Shown here: in pieces, positions 1 through 9,572 of the stretch
Layout: the number at the start of each line of letters is the position of its first letter
Position numbering within the stretch: the stretch's first letter is position 1
Assembly: GCA_963721405.1 (NCBI GenBank)
Contig: CAVRJA010000005.1
Coordinates: 372,001-436,000, forward strand
Origin: JAFNAG01 sp963721405
Lineage (GTDB): Bacteria; Acidobacteriota; UBA6911
Direction of reading: 5' to 3'
DNA length: 64,000 bases
Program-made: the position numbers and the translations under genes
The notes under the pieces: model-generated
Databases searched by the model: none
Seen by the model: only the letters and a program-made list of their open reading frames with translations
What the model was told of the DNA's origin: nothing

Positions 1-416
1 TGGCCCTCGGCGGCGCCTTCGGCCTCGCGATGCAAACTCTCGAACAAATGATCGAAGCTTCTCTCCACAGCACTCAACGGCATGTTCCCTCGCGCCTTAC
101 TGAAGGCTCCCGGATTGGCCGAAACTGTCTTTTCCCTGACTCGCTTGTGATCCGAAAACTCTTTCAGACACGGAACCAGACGGGAAACTGTTACATGCAG
201 CGTCCCCTTGGCGTCCAACCGCTGCAAGATCATGCCATAGATTACAACGGACCAGTTGAAGATCCTCTTTGCCATCTTGATCCCCAGCTGGCGGCTTAAT
301 TGCTCGAAAAATCCGGCATAGAACACGCGCCGATACACCTCGAAAACGCTTTCGACCGGCACGGTTTTCTGCGCCGGCGGCCGCTGAGTCTGCGTTTGAA
401 CTTTTAGGATTTTCAT
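1..416 (-). CDS. IS4-type transposase, N-terminal part (runs off left edge)
   Basis: On the minus strand an ATG at 416 opens a frame of 138 codons that leaves the window without a stop. The visible protein has the look of an IS4-family N-terminal domain: a basic helical stretch, then the segment KTVSANPGAFSKARGNMP, which matches the family pattern of a conserved 'A-x-S/C-x-A-R-x-x-x-P' element ahead of the DDE core. The catalytic DDE residues would lie outside the window. It is divergent from the helix-turn-helix gene at 485, and the AT-rich gap between them probably holds both promoters. The family call rests on motif resemblance only. Confidence 0.7.
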   Translation of the reverse strand, partial: MKILKVQTQTQRPPAQKTVPVESVFEVYRRVFYAGFFEQLSRQLGIKMAKRIFNWSVVIYGMILQRLDAKGTLHVTVSRLVPCLKEFSDHKRVREKTVSANPGAFSKARGNMPLSAVERSFDHLFESLHREAEGAAEG

Positions 417-484
417 GCCCGGAGAGTCTATCATATCGGCAATATTATATTGCGTATAATCTGTCAATTGCCTATACTTTTTTC

Positions 485-922
485 ATGCGCTCTCTGAAAA
501 TCCCTAACGCGAACTCCGCCGCCGAGACCTTGCAGGATGAAATCCGGCGCTCGGAGGAATCTCGATACGATCATCGCCTTCACGCCGTTCTCCTGGTCGC
601 CCAGGGCCTGAGCCCTCCCAAGGTCGCGGATTGGCTGGGCGACTCGGTCAGGGCGGTGGAGCTTTGGGTTCACCATTTCCAAGAAAAGAGCTTGCCGGGA
701 CTGCGCGAAGGCCGGCGCCCCGGCCGGCCGTCGCGCCTGACCAAGGATCAGCTGGCGCAGGCGCTACGGGCCGTGCGCTTGAGTCCATCCGAAGCGGGAC
801 TCAACGCCAAGCGGTGGGATGCCAACGCGCTCTCCGTCTATCTGCGTTCGCAGGGGGTCAATCTGAAGCCGCGCCAATGCCGCAATATATTGCGCCAATG
901 GAGATCGCGGGAGCCTCGCTGA
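485..922 (+). CDS. Winged helix-turn-helix protein, IS630-type N-terminal module
   Basis: 145 residues. Residues about 20-75 form a helix-turn-helix (HAVLLVAQGLSPPKVADWLG then a second helix with VELWVHHF), followed by the basic linker GLREGRRPGRPSRLTKDQL and a second winged-helix-like part ending LRQWRSREPR. This is the DNA-binding half of IS630/Tc1-type transposases. The DDE catalytic half is not found in the following 400 bases, although another frame continues with basic residues for about 28 codons before a stop. It is either a stand-alone regulator or, more likely, an IS630 remnant next to the IS4 gene. I cannot tell which from this sequence. Confidence 0.6.
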   Translation: MRSLKIPNANSAAETLQDEIRRSEESRYDHRLHAVLLVAQGLSPPKVADWLGDSVRAVELWVHHFQEKSLPGLREGRRPGRPSRLTKDQLAQALRAVRLSPSEAGLNAKRWDANALSVYLRSQGVNLKPRQCRNILRQWRSREPR

Positions 923-1050
923 GCCGGGAAGAGAGCAAAGCCGACGCGCAAGTTTCGACGTTTGGATGCCTCCCACGGGGATCGACAGCACTGGGGGGAT
1001 TTCTGTCCGCGGCCGAGTTTCTAAGCGTATTTACTTCTTGCCGAGTCGCC

Positions 1051-1086
1051 GCCAAAAAAGTAAATGGCATTAGGCGTCCCGCCGGC
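1051..1086 (+). repeat. Family B repeat, degenerate copy
   Basis: Shares the core GGCATTAGGCG and the following GCCGGC with the clear family B copies near 18.3, 18.6, 63.2 and 63.4 kb, but has substitutions before and after the core. Confidence 0.5.
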
Positions 1087-1184
1087 ACATTAAAAAACGC
1101 ACGCAACAACACCAACGGAGGCCACTTACCAGCGCCCGTCAAGTTCGATCCGGATCCAAAGGATCTCTGGATTCTCTCTCCGAT

Positions 1185-1349
1185 CTATTTCGTGACCCTC
1201 CTGGAAAACGCACCCATCACAACAATCCCAATCCCCAGTAGGACAAACGCACCCGCCTCGGGAGCAGTCGTTGTTGTTGTACCCGGGGTCCTGCTGAGCT
1301 GCCCGGCGCAACGTACAGGATTGTCCGTGCCTGCCTCAGAATAGGGCAT
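1185..1349 (-). pseudogene. Remnant of a PEP-CTERM protein C-terminus
   Basis: A minus-strand frame ends in a recognisable sorting-signal layout: a Thr-rich linker, then TAPEAG in place of the usual VPEPA/S, a hydrophobic helix (AFVLLGIGIVVMGAF) and a basic tail SRRVTK before a TAG stop. The open frame upstream is only 54 codons from its first ATG and has no signal peptide, so this is probably the tail of a decayed PEP-CTERM gene. The second Pro/Glu position of the motif is changed, which fits loss of function. Confidence 0.5.
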
Positions 1350-1769
1350 TTGGAGGGGATCGCGCCTTCTGTCAGTGGTACCGGCAAAGAAAAACCGAAA
1401 TCGAAAATGTAATCTATGGACTGATCACCGATTACAGGCGCGAGATTTTCAAAGCTAAGCGGACTGCCGTCCTCTCCCAGAGATTCTTCGAGAAATCCGA
1501 ATGCCTACCCGGCGAGGCATGTGTCACTCTACTTTTCGATTCCAGAAACCGTGGTTTGTAAAGCGCTTTTACAGGGAGGAACTGGTGTATCCGTTGACAT
1601 AAATAAACTTGTGGAATTGTGGCAGCGTGTTTAGTCTCTGAATGTCGCCTTCAGTTACAATCTTATTGGATCGCCCGATGATGCGACATCCATGGAATCG
1701 ATGGTGGGAGGTGCCGTAACATGATGAAGACAAATCACTTGGGCTGGAGACCTGTACTTCTGATCCGGC

Positions 1770-1785
1770 TGGTATGGATGTTGCT
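1770..1785 (+). promoter_or_regulatory. Sigma-54 (-24/-12) promoter of the PEP-CTERM gene at 1857
   Basis: TGGTATGGATGTTGCT fits the sigma-54 consensus TGGCAC-N5-TTGCT with the GG and GC dinucleotides correctly spaced. It lies 71 bases upstream of the start codon. The same arrangement is found ahead of the four other PEP-CTERM genes in the window. Confidence 0.7.
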
Positions 1786-1856
1786 TAGTGGATAGTGGCG
1801 GTGCTCCCCCCATCGCCCAGCGGATAATTGCTTCGCTCTTGAGAGGGAGTATCGTT

Positions 1857-2645
1857 ATGAAAACGCGCATTTCGCTTTCGCTTGTCATGATTGTGGCACT
1901 GGGTGGCATGAGTGCCTATGCCAGTTCGATCGTAATCGATAGTGTCGGTGACTCTGGCACAATCACCTCCACGATCGGCGCACTTGACGCCCTTTTATTC
2001 GGCTTCAACCCCACGATTCAAGGAGTAGGCAACTCCAAGGTCTTTCTCACCGTCGACAAAGCTGGTTCGGAAAGTGGCTACAACACTGACGGAGCCGTTG
2101 AGTTCGACACCACCGCCTCGGGAACGACATCCTTAAAACTGAGCGATATACCACTCCTTACTGTCGGTGGCACAGGGTATTATGAGTTCGCTTTTGCGGT
2201 CAATCAGACAGGAAATTCGGGCTTTCTCTCGCTTAACCAGATTCAGCTATTTCAGGCGAGTTCCGGCAACCTTACTGGTTACCCATTTAGTGGTTCGGCT
2301 ACCCCGAGATTCGACTGGGCAAGCAACGGGACTACCGGTCAGGTGCTTGATTTCATAAGTGGTGTTAGCAATACCGAGATGTTGATGTTGGTGCCGGCCG
2401 CCGCGTTCGGCGCAGGGGAATACGTTTATCTTTACATGAACGCGGGAGCACCTTTCGTTGCCAATGGCGGCTCGGAGAAATGGGTCGTCTTTGATGACGC
2501 CATCTGTCCCCCGGGGATGAATTGCACCCCTGGCCCCGGGCCCGACCCCGTTCCGGAGCCGTCGACTCTGCTGCTCCTCTGCACCGGCGTTGGGCTGGTA
2601 GGTGTCGCGCGACGGAAATCCATTGCGAAGCTCCTCAAGAAGTAG
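1857..2645 (+). CDS. PEP-CTERM sorting domain protein
   Basis: 262 residues. An upstream in-frame ATG at 1788 exists, but the start at 1857 is preferred because it follows a GAGAGGGAG ribosome-binding site and begins a classic signal peptide (MKTRISLSLVMIVALGG, cleavage near AYA-SS). The body is Gly/Ser/Thr-rich with predicted beta structure and no recognised catalytic motif. The C-terminus has the exosortase signal: VPEPSTLLLL, a hydrophobic helix, then the basic RRKSIAKLLKK. The protein is expected to cross the inner membrane by Sec, be held by its C-terminal helix, and be cut by an exosortase such as the one at 59.5-60.4 kb. The function of the exported domain is unknown. Confidence 0.88.
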   Translation: MKTRISLSLVMIVALGGMSAYASSIVIDSVGDSGTITSTIGALDALLFGFNPTIQGVGNSKVFLTVDKAGSESGYNTDGAVEFDTTASGTTSLKLSDIPLLTVGGTGYYEFAFAVNQTGNSGFLSLNQIQLFQASSGNLTGYPFSGSATPRFDWASNGTTGQVLDFISGVSNTEMLMLVPAAAFGAGEYVYLYMNAGAPFVANGGSEKWVVFDDAICPPGMNCTPGPGPDPVPEPSTLLLLCTGVGLVGVARRKSIAKLLKK

Positions 2646-4250
2646 AGTTTCTGACTGACCCGGAGGCGTGATTCCCGATTCTATGCCCTCTCCCGATTCT
2701 TTTTGTGCGCCCGGCAGCGGCAGGGCGCACGCACACGGAAGTAGAAGGTAACCGAAAAGCCGGGTACATCTGGCGCCCCCTCTCTCAGCGCCTCCAGGAT
2801 GGAATCCGGCCGGGTTCCCACAGCAGTATTAACAAAGGTAATGCCCGCGTCAGCGCGGGCGCCGCTGCGCACAGGATATTTCCCGGGCGGTTGGGTCATT
2901 CCAAAGTCACGAAACCGTGGCCATGAGCGCGAGGTCGGGGACGTTCAACTGGCGGGCCTCATCGACGTGAGAGGAAGACACGGTGCTGCGCGATTGGCTG
3001 CTGCAATTGACCCTGGTCGACCGGCACTGCGGCTGCCGGCGCCTGGGAGTGCTGTTGTGCCGTGAAAGGTGGGAGGCGAACCATACGCACGTCCTACGAC
3101 CCTTGCGGGCCAACAACCTTGTGTGTCCGCCGCCGGCGGGCTCTTGCGCGGGAATTGCTCAAAACCGGTGTGCGTCCCCGGTTTTCAGCCTCCTTGGCCC
3201 GCGCCCTCGAGCTAGACCCGAATCTAGCCAAGACTGCCGAAGTTCACACCCTCCAAGCCAAGATCAAGCCAATCAAATAGGATCTTGCTCATCCGACCAA
3301 CATCCGGGAGCAGCGTTCTGCCCCATCCTTACTGGGGATCCTGCCCATGGGAGTAGCCAGAAAGTGCATCACACCAATCACATCACGGATCCCTGCACTT
3401 GTGGCATTGCGATTGGCATGACTGACCCCATCATCGAGGCAACTGTGCATGAAGCAAGTCTAGCATATGGCCCGTGACAACGCTCGATGGATGCCGAAGA
3501 AGGACGGGAGGATCGACCGGACCATCCCTGTGCACGCGATTCGTGGTTGATGCTTGTGGTCACTCTTCGTCATCCATCAGAACGGTAGGCTCGATGTCGG
3601 CACTCCCACGACCGGGCAGATCCAATCCCTTACGATGGTGGAATTTGGGGAGATTAGAGCCGCCGGTGACACCGCTGAAAGCTCCGTATGGCGCTGGCTT
3701 GAAGACCGGTCCCTCATGTCCATCTGCGAGCGCATCTTTCACTTGACGCAAAGACAGAATGGCCTGTAAGCAACTCCGACACTTTGTCTGCCACTATAAA
3801 GCGATGCGAATATTCCGCGTGCCCCCTGTCGATTCGGGATCCAATCGCGTGCTTCAGGTGAATCAATCCGTCTTCGCTTCAGACATCCCCAGCATCCGTC
3901 AGTTTATGCATAAATGATAACTCGCATTATAGCAATACTTAGAGACAGTCCAAAAAAAGGCATGAGCAATTTTATATCGAAGGCTTTATGAGTTTTGCAT
4001 GTGCCGCCTCTGAGACCTGAGCGTAATACTCGAGTTTGCACATCTCAATCCGATGTACTTGTGTGGCTTGTCACCGGCGCAGTGGGATTTCGTCGGCTTA
4101 TCTATGTAAGAAACTTTTACATTTTAGTTCGGGAGCAGCAAGGTGAAGCTCGTCGTAGTTGAGCGGCAAGACTGTGATGGAGGTTGTAAAACTAACAATT
4201 TGAACGTATCAGATCTGGTCTTGAGTAATTGTATCTAGCGCTCCGGCAGT
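2646..4250. other. 1.6 kb without a supported gene
   Basis: Short frames are present but none has a convincing start, family resemblance or ribosome-binding site. Near 3190-3281 a plus frame reads like a TPR fragment (ARALELDPNLAK). The stretch also holds an 8-bp perfect inverted repeat at 2705-2730 (GTGCGCCC / GGGCGCAC) and a family C repeat at 3161-3186. From about 3900 it becomes AT-richer leader sequence for the next PEP-CTERM gene. Confidence 0.5.
3161..3186 (+). repeat. Family C repeat (RAYT-end-like)
   Basis: Carries CCGGTGTGCGTCCCCGGTTTT, matching the sequence found at both ends of the RAYT locus near 27-28 kb. Confidence 0.65.
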
Positions 4251-4266
4251 TGGCATTCAAATTGCT
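4251..4266 (+). promoter_or_regulatory. Sigma-54 promoter of the PEP-CTERM gene at 4307
   Basis: TGGCATTCAAATTGCT matches TGGCAC-N5-TTGCT at all but one defined position. It is 40 bases upstream of the start codon. Confidence 0.8.
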
Positions 4267-4306
4267 AGTAATTGAATTGGAAGGCTTTCCAAAAGGCGGT
4301 GTGCGT

Positions 4307-4987
4307 ATGAGATATTCACAACCATTCCCAACGATGTTGATAGGTCTTGCGCTTCTGATTTTTTTGGCGGCGCCCGTGAATGCTGACACGTTTACTTTCA
4401 CTGGTGCGGGAAGCTTTACAATCCAATGGAGTTATCTGGTTCCCAATTCCAGCCTAACCTTAGCAGCCGAGGCGGTTGTTAATGTCACTTCAGTCACAAG
4501 CACCGAGGTAATGCTGGACATACACATAGCAAACAACACGGTGCTGCCGTCAGGAGTCGCGAACGCCGGTCTCGCATCCTTTGGGTTCAATATGGACCCC
4601 AATGCTACTGGCGTCACGGTGTCTAACTTCAGTGGCGGAGCCACTTGGGACGCAACTCTCGGCGGTAACTTACCATCCATTGGTAAGTTAGACATCTGCG
4701 CATGGGCAGGCAACGGCTGTCCGGGAGGAGCCCAAGGCGACTTATTGGCGGCTGGATCCTCGGATCGCTTTTTGTTGGCTTTGACAGGTAGCTTTGGCAC
4801 AAACCCGTCAGTAATGTTCGATGATAACGGGGGTATCAAGTTTCAGACAAGTATAGGTTCATTCGAGTTAATAGGGAGCGGACCTGGTGGGTCTACGACC
4901 CCTGTTCCTGAACCTGCATCTCTGGTTCTTCTAGGCATAGGGCTTGTGGGGGTCGGGATAGCATCACGCCGCTGGCGCAAGAAATAG
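4307..4987 (+). CDS. PEP-CTERM sorting domain protein
   Basis: 226 residues. The start at 4307 is chosen over an upstream in-frame start at 4229 because it follows AAAAGGCGG and opens a signal peptide (MRYSQPFPTMLIGLALLIFL, cleavage after VNA-D). The mature part is small, polar and beta-rich, with two Cys in DICAWAGNGCPGG that may form a disulphide. The C-terminus reads VPEPASLVLL, then a hydrophobic helix, then ASRRWRKK, the exosortase recognition layout. A sigma-54 promoter and a terminator-like hairpin bracket it, so it is probably transcribed alone. Role of the exported domain unknown. Confidence 0.88.
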   Translation: MRYSQPFPTMLIGLALLIFLAAPVNADTFTFTGAGSFTIQWSYLVPNSSLTLAAEAVVNVTSVTSTEVMLDIHIANNTVLPSGVANAGLASFGFNMDPNATGVTVSNFSGGATWDATLGGNLPSIGKLDICAWAGNGCPGGAQGDLLAAGSSDRFLLALTGSFGTNPSVMFDDNGGIKFQTSIGSFELIGSGPGGSTTPVPEPASLVLLGIGLVGVGIASRRWRKK

Positions 4988-5016
4988 CTGCAACTGATTC
5001 TGCTTCTGGCTTTTAT

Positions 5017-5048
5017 GGGCGGTCTGTTTTGGGCAGCCCGTCCTTTTT
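5017..5048 (+). terminator. Possible intrinsic terminator after the PEP-CTERM gene
   Basis: GGGCGG can pair with CCGTCC (one G-U pair), followed at once by TTTTT. It lies 30 bases past the stop at 4987. The remaining bases to 5327 contain no supported gene. Confidence 0.4.
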
Positions 5049-5327
5049 GCATACTGAGTCCATATTTCCGAACTATATGTCGACGAAAGGTGCGTGGAGG
5101 GATAAACTGCGTCTCTATCGTGGCATTTGCGATCAACGCATACGGCTGCTTGGGGGGCGCGCACCAAGGCTGAACCGTTCAGTTCAGATGTCCGATGCGT
5201 TGTGCCTCTTGCTCCACTACCCAGTTTCGTCCAATGGGAGACAAACGATCGAAGAGCCCCCTCTTCACGTGCGTATTCTACTAGTACTGCGACGATCGAT
5301 AATGCAGAAGGCACTCATTTAGATTCA

Positions 5328-7910
5328 TTACCTGAATACGAAAACGCTTGCCTCGGCAGTGTTTCCGGCCGCATCGTATGCCTTGCATCGAAGCGTATGC
5401 GTGCCCCGCGTCGCCTTGCTGGCATTCCATTTGGTCGTGAAGGGCGCCCTGGTCGAGGAGGAGGCCGGTTTTGAAGCCCCATCCACGTAAAGCTCTACCT
5501 TAACCACCCCCACGTTGTCGCTTACGCTGACCAGTACCGAAATGTTTCCGGATACCGTCGCGTTCGCCCTTGGGAATGTAATGCCGATGGTGGGAGCAAT
5601 GGTATCCTCCACGTTGTTGACATTGACTGAAAGCGACACGGTATAGGTAATTCCCGCTTTGTCCTTTGCCGTCGCTGTCAGAGTGTGGCCTCCGTTTACC
5701 ACCGTGCTTGTATTCCAGGTGAAGGCGTAGGGGGAAGTCGTGTCTGTTCCGAGCAAGACCCCATCCACGCTCAGGCTCACTGAGGCAATTCCCAGGCTGC
5801 TACCGGCAGATATCTGAACTGACTGCGAGCCTGATACGGTTGAATTCGCGGCGGGCGCGGTAATGCTCACGCTGGGCGGTCCAGTGGTCGGAGCGACAGT
5901 AATTGTATTCGAACTCTGTTCGTTCAAGGCAGCGTCGTAGGAATACCCTGGGGCTGACACGCTGTTCACGGTGAAGACAATCGTGCCCGTGCTGGAAGTT
6001 TCAGGCGATAAGAAGGACACGGATCCATTGCCCGACGTGCTACCGGTCGCACTTCCTTGCACAAGGCCGCTCCAAGTGCCCGTCACCGCAGCCCCGCCTA
6101 CAGGGTTGCCGCTTCTGTCCGCCACCGCCACTGTGGCCGAGACCGAGACCAGGCTGGCGCCCTGAGCGTTAAGGGTGATGGAATTTACCAGTACTGGATT
6201 CAGAACAGAGATGGTCAAGCGCGCGGTGCCGGTAAGATCATCGTTATCGGTTACAACCAGCGTTGCCGTGTATGTGCCGGGGGCCGTATAGACATGGCTG
6301 GGATTCACCTCGCTCGATCCGGTACCGTCGCCGAAGTCCCACGAGTAGCCTACGATCGATCCTCCGCCAGCGTCCGCTGAACTGGAACCCGTAAAAAACA
6401 CCGCGAGCGGCGCATAACCCGAGGTCAGATTGGCTGAGGCAACGGCTGTCGGTGGCTGGAGCGAGCCTGGATCCGCGATTGTGCCCGTAAGAGCGTATGA
6501 TCCCAGACTGCCGTAATTGGAGTAGCCGGTGCTAAGCGGATCCCCGTCACCTGTGCCGGAAATCACGAGGTAATAGACCCCTGCCGGCAGCGTCGCACTG
6601 AGACTTGCGCCCAGTCCCGGTGCGGGCGATTGCGCCAGGATATTCCAATTGCCGTCGCGAATCTCGGCCTTGATATCCAGGTTGGGCCCGAGCGGCGACG
6701 GAACAGCCGCGAATGAAACGGCCCCTGCTCCGGTTGTGAATTGGAAGACATCGAGGTCGGTGCTTCGTTCAATGAAGCCGGAACCGCTGATGCTGCCGGA
6801 TCCTGACATGGTGGTCGCCGTCGCCGCGGTATTTCCGTGATCATCGGTGTAATACGTTAAACCGAACGATTGAATGAGCTGAAGCTGGTCTTCCTTGTTG
6901 TTCGCGCCGGTATACTCGCCCTTGCTCCATTGCGATACGTTTCTGTAATAGGAGTTGCCCATGATCGGCGCCCAGTCGCCCTGGCCCTGGTAATAAACGA
7001 TACCGTCAGTTTTTCCGTTATGATGCAGGCCTAAGGAATGACCGCTTTCGTGGGAGCAGGCTTCGCCGATAAATTTTTCTGAGTTCAGCAGCATGTTGGA
7101 GAAGGCAAAGGAGGGTTTGTAGTAATCCCCGACGTCGTCAAAGATGCCGATATAAGAGACTCCTCCTGCATTGGGATAGAAGTTCGTCGGAGTAACGATC
7201 ACCCTGTTTCCGAACCGCGTGTCGTTGTTGCTGCTTCGAGTGATCGCATCAGAAGCGGGTTCCTCAGTGGTTACGTCAATGTCAAAGGCCGAGTAGTCCT
7301 CGGCCACGCGCCGCCAGACTTTCTGGATCACATCAAGCTCTGTCGCGCTGAATGTGGTCGGATCGCCGTCCGCGTCAAAGGGAGCGGCAACGATATCCTT
7401 GCCGCCGGCGTAGCTCCCATTCCAAACCGTGCCAGAGATCACGGCGCCGTTGAAATCGAGGTAGAGGACCCTTTCCGAATTCGGACTGCTATGCAGCTTG
7501 AAAGTCTGGTCCAGAGGCGCCGAGGTCATTTGCACGTGAATTGTACCTGGCGGCGCATCTGCTTCCGCCAGCAGCGGGGTCTCGAGTTCACATGCATACA
7601 TGAGGCGGCCGGTCGGGCCGGCCCAGAGATTCGAATCGTTCCTGAATAGCCTCTTGAGCTCTTCCGGGTCTTTCCCGTACCAATCCGCCACCTCGGCGAG
7701 CTTGTCGCCAAGCGCCTGAATCGCATGCTCATTGCGGGCGAATCCTGGGATGCGCACATCGGGAAACGGCTTCTTGTCCTTGGCGACAGCGGCAAGCGGG
7801 CAAAGGAGCAAAACGGAGAAACTGAGCAGTGCGAAGATTGCTGCAATCCTCGGCCCCAATGCTGTTAATCCAACGGAGAAGCTCTGGCCAGAATACTTTT
7901 TGATCGTCAT
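5328..7910 (-). CDS. Secreted zinc metalloprotease with PPC, PKD and two Ig-like domains
   Basis: 860 residues from the ATG at 7910. This start follows a G-run and precedes a signal peptide (hydrophobic core IAAIFALLSFSVLLLC, cleavage near AVA-K). A metzincin-type zinc site HESGHSLGLHH lies near residue 288, within a catalytic domain spanning about 60-350. Then come a bacterial pre-peptidase C-terminal (PPC) domain (about 360-485), a PKD domain with the typical SWDFGDGT (about 490-575), a linker beta domain, and two bacterial Ig-like domains near the end, each with the SVDG / YVDG signature. It is a predicted extracellular protease with adhesion or spacer domains. It lacks a PEP-CTERM tail, so it is probably released or exported by another route. 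Confidence 0.88.
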   Translation of the reverse strand: MTIKKYSGQSFSVGLTALGPRIAAIFALLSFSVLLLCPLAAVAKDKKPFPDVRIPGFARNEHAIQALGDKLAEVADWYGKDPEELKRLFRNDSNLWAGPTGRLMYACELETPLLAEADAPPGTIHVQMTSAPLDQTFKLHSSPNSERVLYLDFNGAVISGTVWNGSYAGGKDIVAAPFDADGDPTTFSATELDVIQKVWRRVAEDYSAFDIDVTTEEPASDAITRSSNNDTRFGNRVIVTPTNFYPNAGGVSYIGIFDDVGDYYKPSFAFSNMLLNSEKFIGEACSHESGHSLGLHHNGKTDGIVYYQGQGDWAPIMGNSYYRNVSQWSKGEYTGANNKEDQLQLIQSFGLTYYTDDHGNTAATATTMSGSGSISGSGFIERSTDLDVFQFTTGAGAVSFAAVPSPLGPNLDIKAEIRDGNWNILAQSPAPGLGASLSATLPAGVYYLVISGTGDGDPLSTGYSNYGSLGSYALTGTIADPGSLQPPTAVASANLTSGYAPLAVFFTGSSSADAGGGSIVGYSWDFGDGTGSSEVNPSHVYTAPGTYTATLVVTDNDDLTGTARLTISVLNPVLVNSITLNAQGASLVSVSATVAVADRSGNPVGGAAVTGTWSGLVQGSATGSTSGNGSVSFLSPETSSTGTIVFTVNSVSAPGYSYDAALNEQSSNTITVAPTTGPPSVSITAPAANSTVSGSQSVQISAGSSLGIASVSLSVDGVLLGTDTTSPYAFTWNTSTVVNGGHTLTATAKDKAGITYTVSLSVNVNNVEDTIAPTIGITFPRANATVSGNISVLVSVSDNVGVVKVELYVDGASKPASSSTRAPFTTKWNASKATRGTHTLRCKAYDAAGNTAEASVFVFR

Positions 7911-7935
7911 CAGCAGCCCCCTATTCCGATAGGCA

Positions 7936-7963
7936 AGTAGAATCTGCGCACGATTTCTGTCAA
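7936..7963 (-). promoter_or_regulatory. Possible sigma-70 promoter of the metalloprotease
   Basis: On the minus strand TTGACA (7958-7963) is followed after 16 bases by TCTACT (7936-7941), a partial -10 match, about 26 bases ahead of the start codon. Confidence 0.3.
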
Positions 7964-8734
7964 TCCGCGCAGTGAGTTGCGAAGGGGGGATGTCTGTAGT
8001 CCTCGGCGACACTCATTCTTATTGGTAGGAGCGGATTTTCAATTGTGACCCAGGTTACAGGATCCAGCGTTTCCAATCCGCGATCCGTTTTGGTGACACC
8101 GCAGCATACGCAAGTGAAGATGACAATGGCCCTCGGCGGGCACCGGTGCATGAAAAGGAAAGCCAAAGAGCTTTCCCGATTTGGGAACCATGCGTCCTGG
8201 AAGATCGGTCTTGCGGCGTCCATAGGCGGCGTTCTTCCGCGTCCTTCACACAGGGACCGTTTCGACTGCCCCGTCATCGGCCAATTCACGGCGGGCATCC
8301 CAACCCGGACCCAGTCGTCCGGTGATTCGGCACCTAAGCTCGAGTACCGGCCGCATCTTGTCTTGCGGTTTCTTGAAGTGTTTTCCCGGCTGGTAAATCA
8401 TTCAATTGCTGAATGATGCAGGATCCGGGATTATGCGGAAGATGTAAAGGAATCCGACACCCTTACAATGATGTCTCCTGCCGATCATGAAAATGAAATC
8501 AAAGATGTTTATCGCGGCATTTGCAGGGCTGCCAAAGCTTCTGAGCACGCTCGACGATCGCATTCACGGTATCCTCGCCCCTTTCGAGCGAAAGCCTGCC
8601 CTTTGTTATGTAAGTTGTGTAAAGTGTTCCTCCAAACTGGGCGGACGCTTTCGCCGCGTTGCCGGGAACCGATTAGACCGTATGCTCAATGAATACAAAT
8701 GATTGTTGCAAATGTGCAGGACGATTGCTTCGCT
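7964..8734. other. Intergenic stretch with one family A repeat and no supported gene
   Basis: Frames such as 8045-8416 run straight through a family A repeat at 8213-8244, which argues against them being genes. A 71-codon frame at 8487-8702 has a basic N-terminus but no family resemblance. Nothing else is recognised. Confidence 0.45.
8213..8244 (+). repeat. Family A repeat
   Basis: Carries GGCGTCC, a changed centre (CAT for the usual GCA/GGA), then AGGCGGCGTTCTTCCGCGTCC-like sequence. It is the leftmost clear copy in the window. Confidence 0.6.
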
Positions 8735-8750
8735 TGGTTCGTTCCTTGCT
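8735..8750 (+). promoter_or_regulatory. Sigma-54 promoter of the PEP-CTERM gene at 8831
   Basis: TGGTTCGTTCCTTGCT keeps the essential GG and GC pair and the TTGCT block of the -24/-12 consensus. It lies 80 bases upstream of the start codon. Confidence 0.65.
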
Positions 8751-8830
8751 TACAGGGGGGTGTGCGATCCATGTATCGGTGCTACGCTCAGCGGGAAGTC
8801 TGTGAAACCGGTCGAGCCTTGGAGGGCTTT

Positions 8831-9547
8831 ATGAGGCGTTGGTTGTTTGCTGCGGTTGTCCTGATGTTCATCCCCGTGGCCGCTTATGCGGATACGATGT
8901 CCTGGACTTTCACTTCATACGACTCCAACATGCATTTTGTCATTCCCGGCGGAATTGACGTAAACACACAGCTGGGCATCTTTCACCTCGAGATCAATGA
9001 CGAGGCCCCGCCGACCAACTGGCCGAATGGCGGGACATTCGATGCGTTTTGTGTCGACGTACAGCACTATGTTGGCAACGGTGAAGTCGTACTAGAGGAC
9101 ATGGCCAATTGGCGGCAGCCATATACCGACCCGAAATCATTTCCGGCATACGACGGGGCCGGCTCCTATGTCGCATACATGATCGAGCATTTCGGCATGC
9201 CTGGCGACCTGATGAGAAAGTCGGCTATGCAACTCGCTGTGTGGGAAGTTCTCTACGAGAAGCCGGACACGGGGGCCGCAAAGCCTGTGTTTAATGTCAG
9301 TAGCGGCTTCGCACGGTCCTATGGGGTAGATGACGCCGAACTCATCAGCCAGGCAAATGCATACGTGAGCGCGGTCAATGCGCTGACGTCCATTCCTAAC
9401 GCGCATGCCCCCTGGATCAAGACCGTAAATGACAATGGATCGTATTATCAGGATTTCACGACTCCGGTTCCCGAGCCCTCTACGCTGATCCTGCTTGGCA
9501 TGGGTTTGCTCGGTGCCGCGGGTCTTGCCCGCAAGAAGACTCGTTGA
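8831..9547 (+). CDS. PEP-CTERM sorting domain protein
   Basis: 238 residues. The start at 8831 is chosen over in-frame upstream starts because TTGGAGG sits just ahead of it and it begins a signal peptide (MRRWLFAAVVLMFIPVAAYA, then DT). The mature domain contains FDAFCVDVQHYV and KSAMQLAVWEVLYE, a pattern I associate with exported PEP-CTERM proteins whose N-terminal half holds a conserved Cys-V-D motif. The tail is VPEPSTLILL, a hydrophobic helix and ARKKTR. It stands alone between a sigma-54 promoter and a good terminator hairpin. Biochemical role unknown. Confidence 0.88.
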   Translation: MRRWLFAAVVLMFIPVAAYADTMSWTFTSYDSNMHFVIPGGIDVNTQLGIFHLEINDEAPPTNWPNGGTFDAFCVDVQHYVGNGEVVLEDMANWRQPYTDPKSFPAYDGAGSYVAYMIEHFGMPGDLMRKSAMQLAVWEVLYEKPDTGAAKPVFNVSSGFARSYGVDDAELISQANAYVSAVNALTSIPNAHAPWIKTVNDNGSYYQDFTTPVPEPSTLILLGMGLLGAAGLARKKTR

Positions 9548-9572
9548 TCTGTTCCTGCCGGTAGATTTTGCG

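Larger units (their letters stand above)
923..1769. other. Gene-poor stretch with degraded remnants
   Basis: No intact gene is supported. The stretch holds a degenerate family B repeat (1051-1086), a minus-strand PEP-CTERM tail remnant (1185-1349), and a plus-strand open frame (about 1349-1560, ending at a TAA) with no start and no recognised family. The rest is AT-richer leader sequence of the PEP-CTERM gene at 1857. Confidence 0.5.

Noticed and set aside
631..1344. 237-codon plus frame overlapping the helix-turn-helix gene
   Set aside because: It starts inside a clear gene in another frame and shows no known motif.
3062..3280. 72-codon frame with a TPR-like end
   Set aside because: It is interrupted by a family C repeat sequence and too short and basic to support; at most a remnant.
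8045..8416. 123-codon plus frame downstream of the metalloprotease promoter
   Set aside because: It runs through a family A repeat, lacks a ribosome-binding site and has no resemblance to known proteins.
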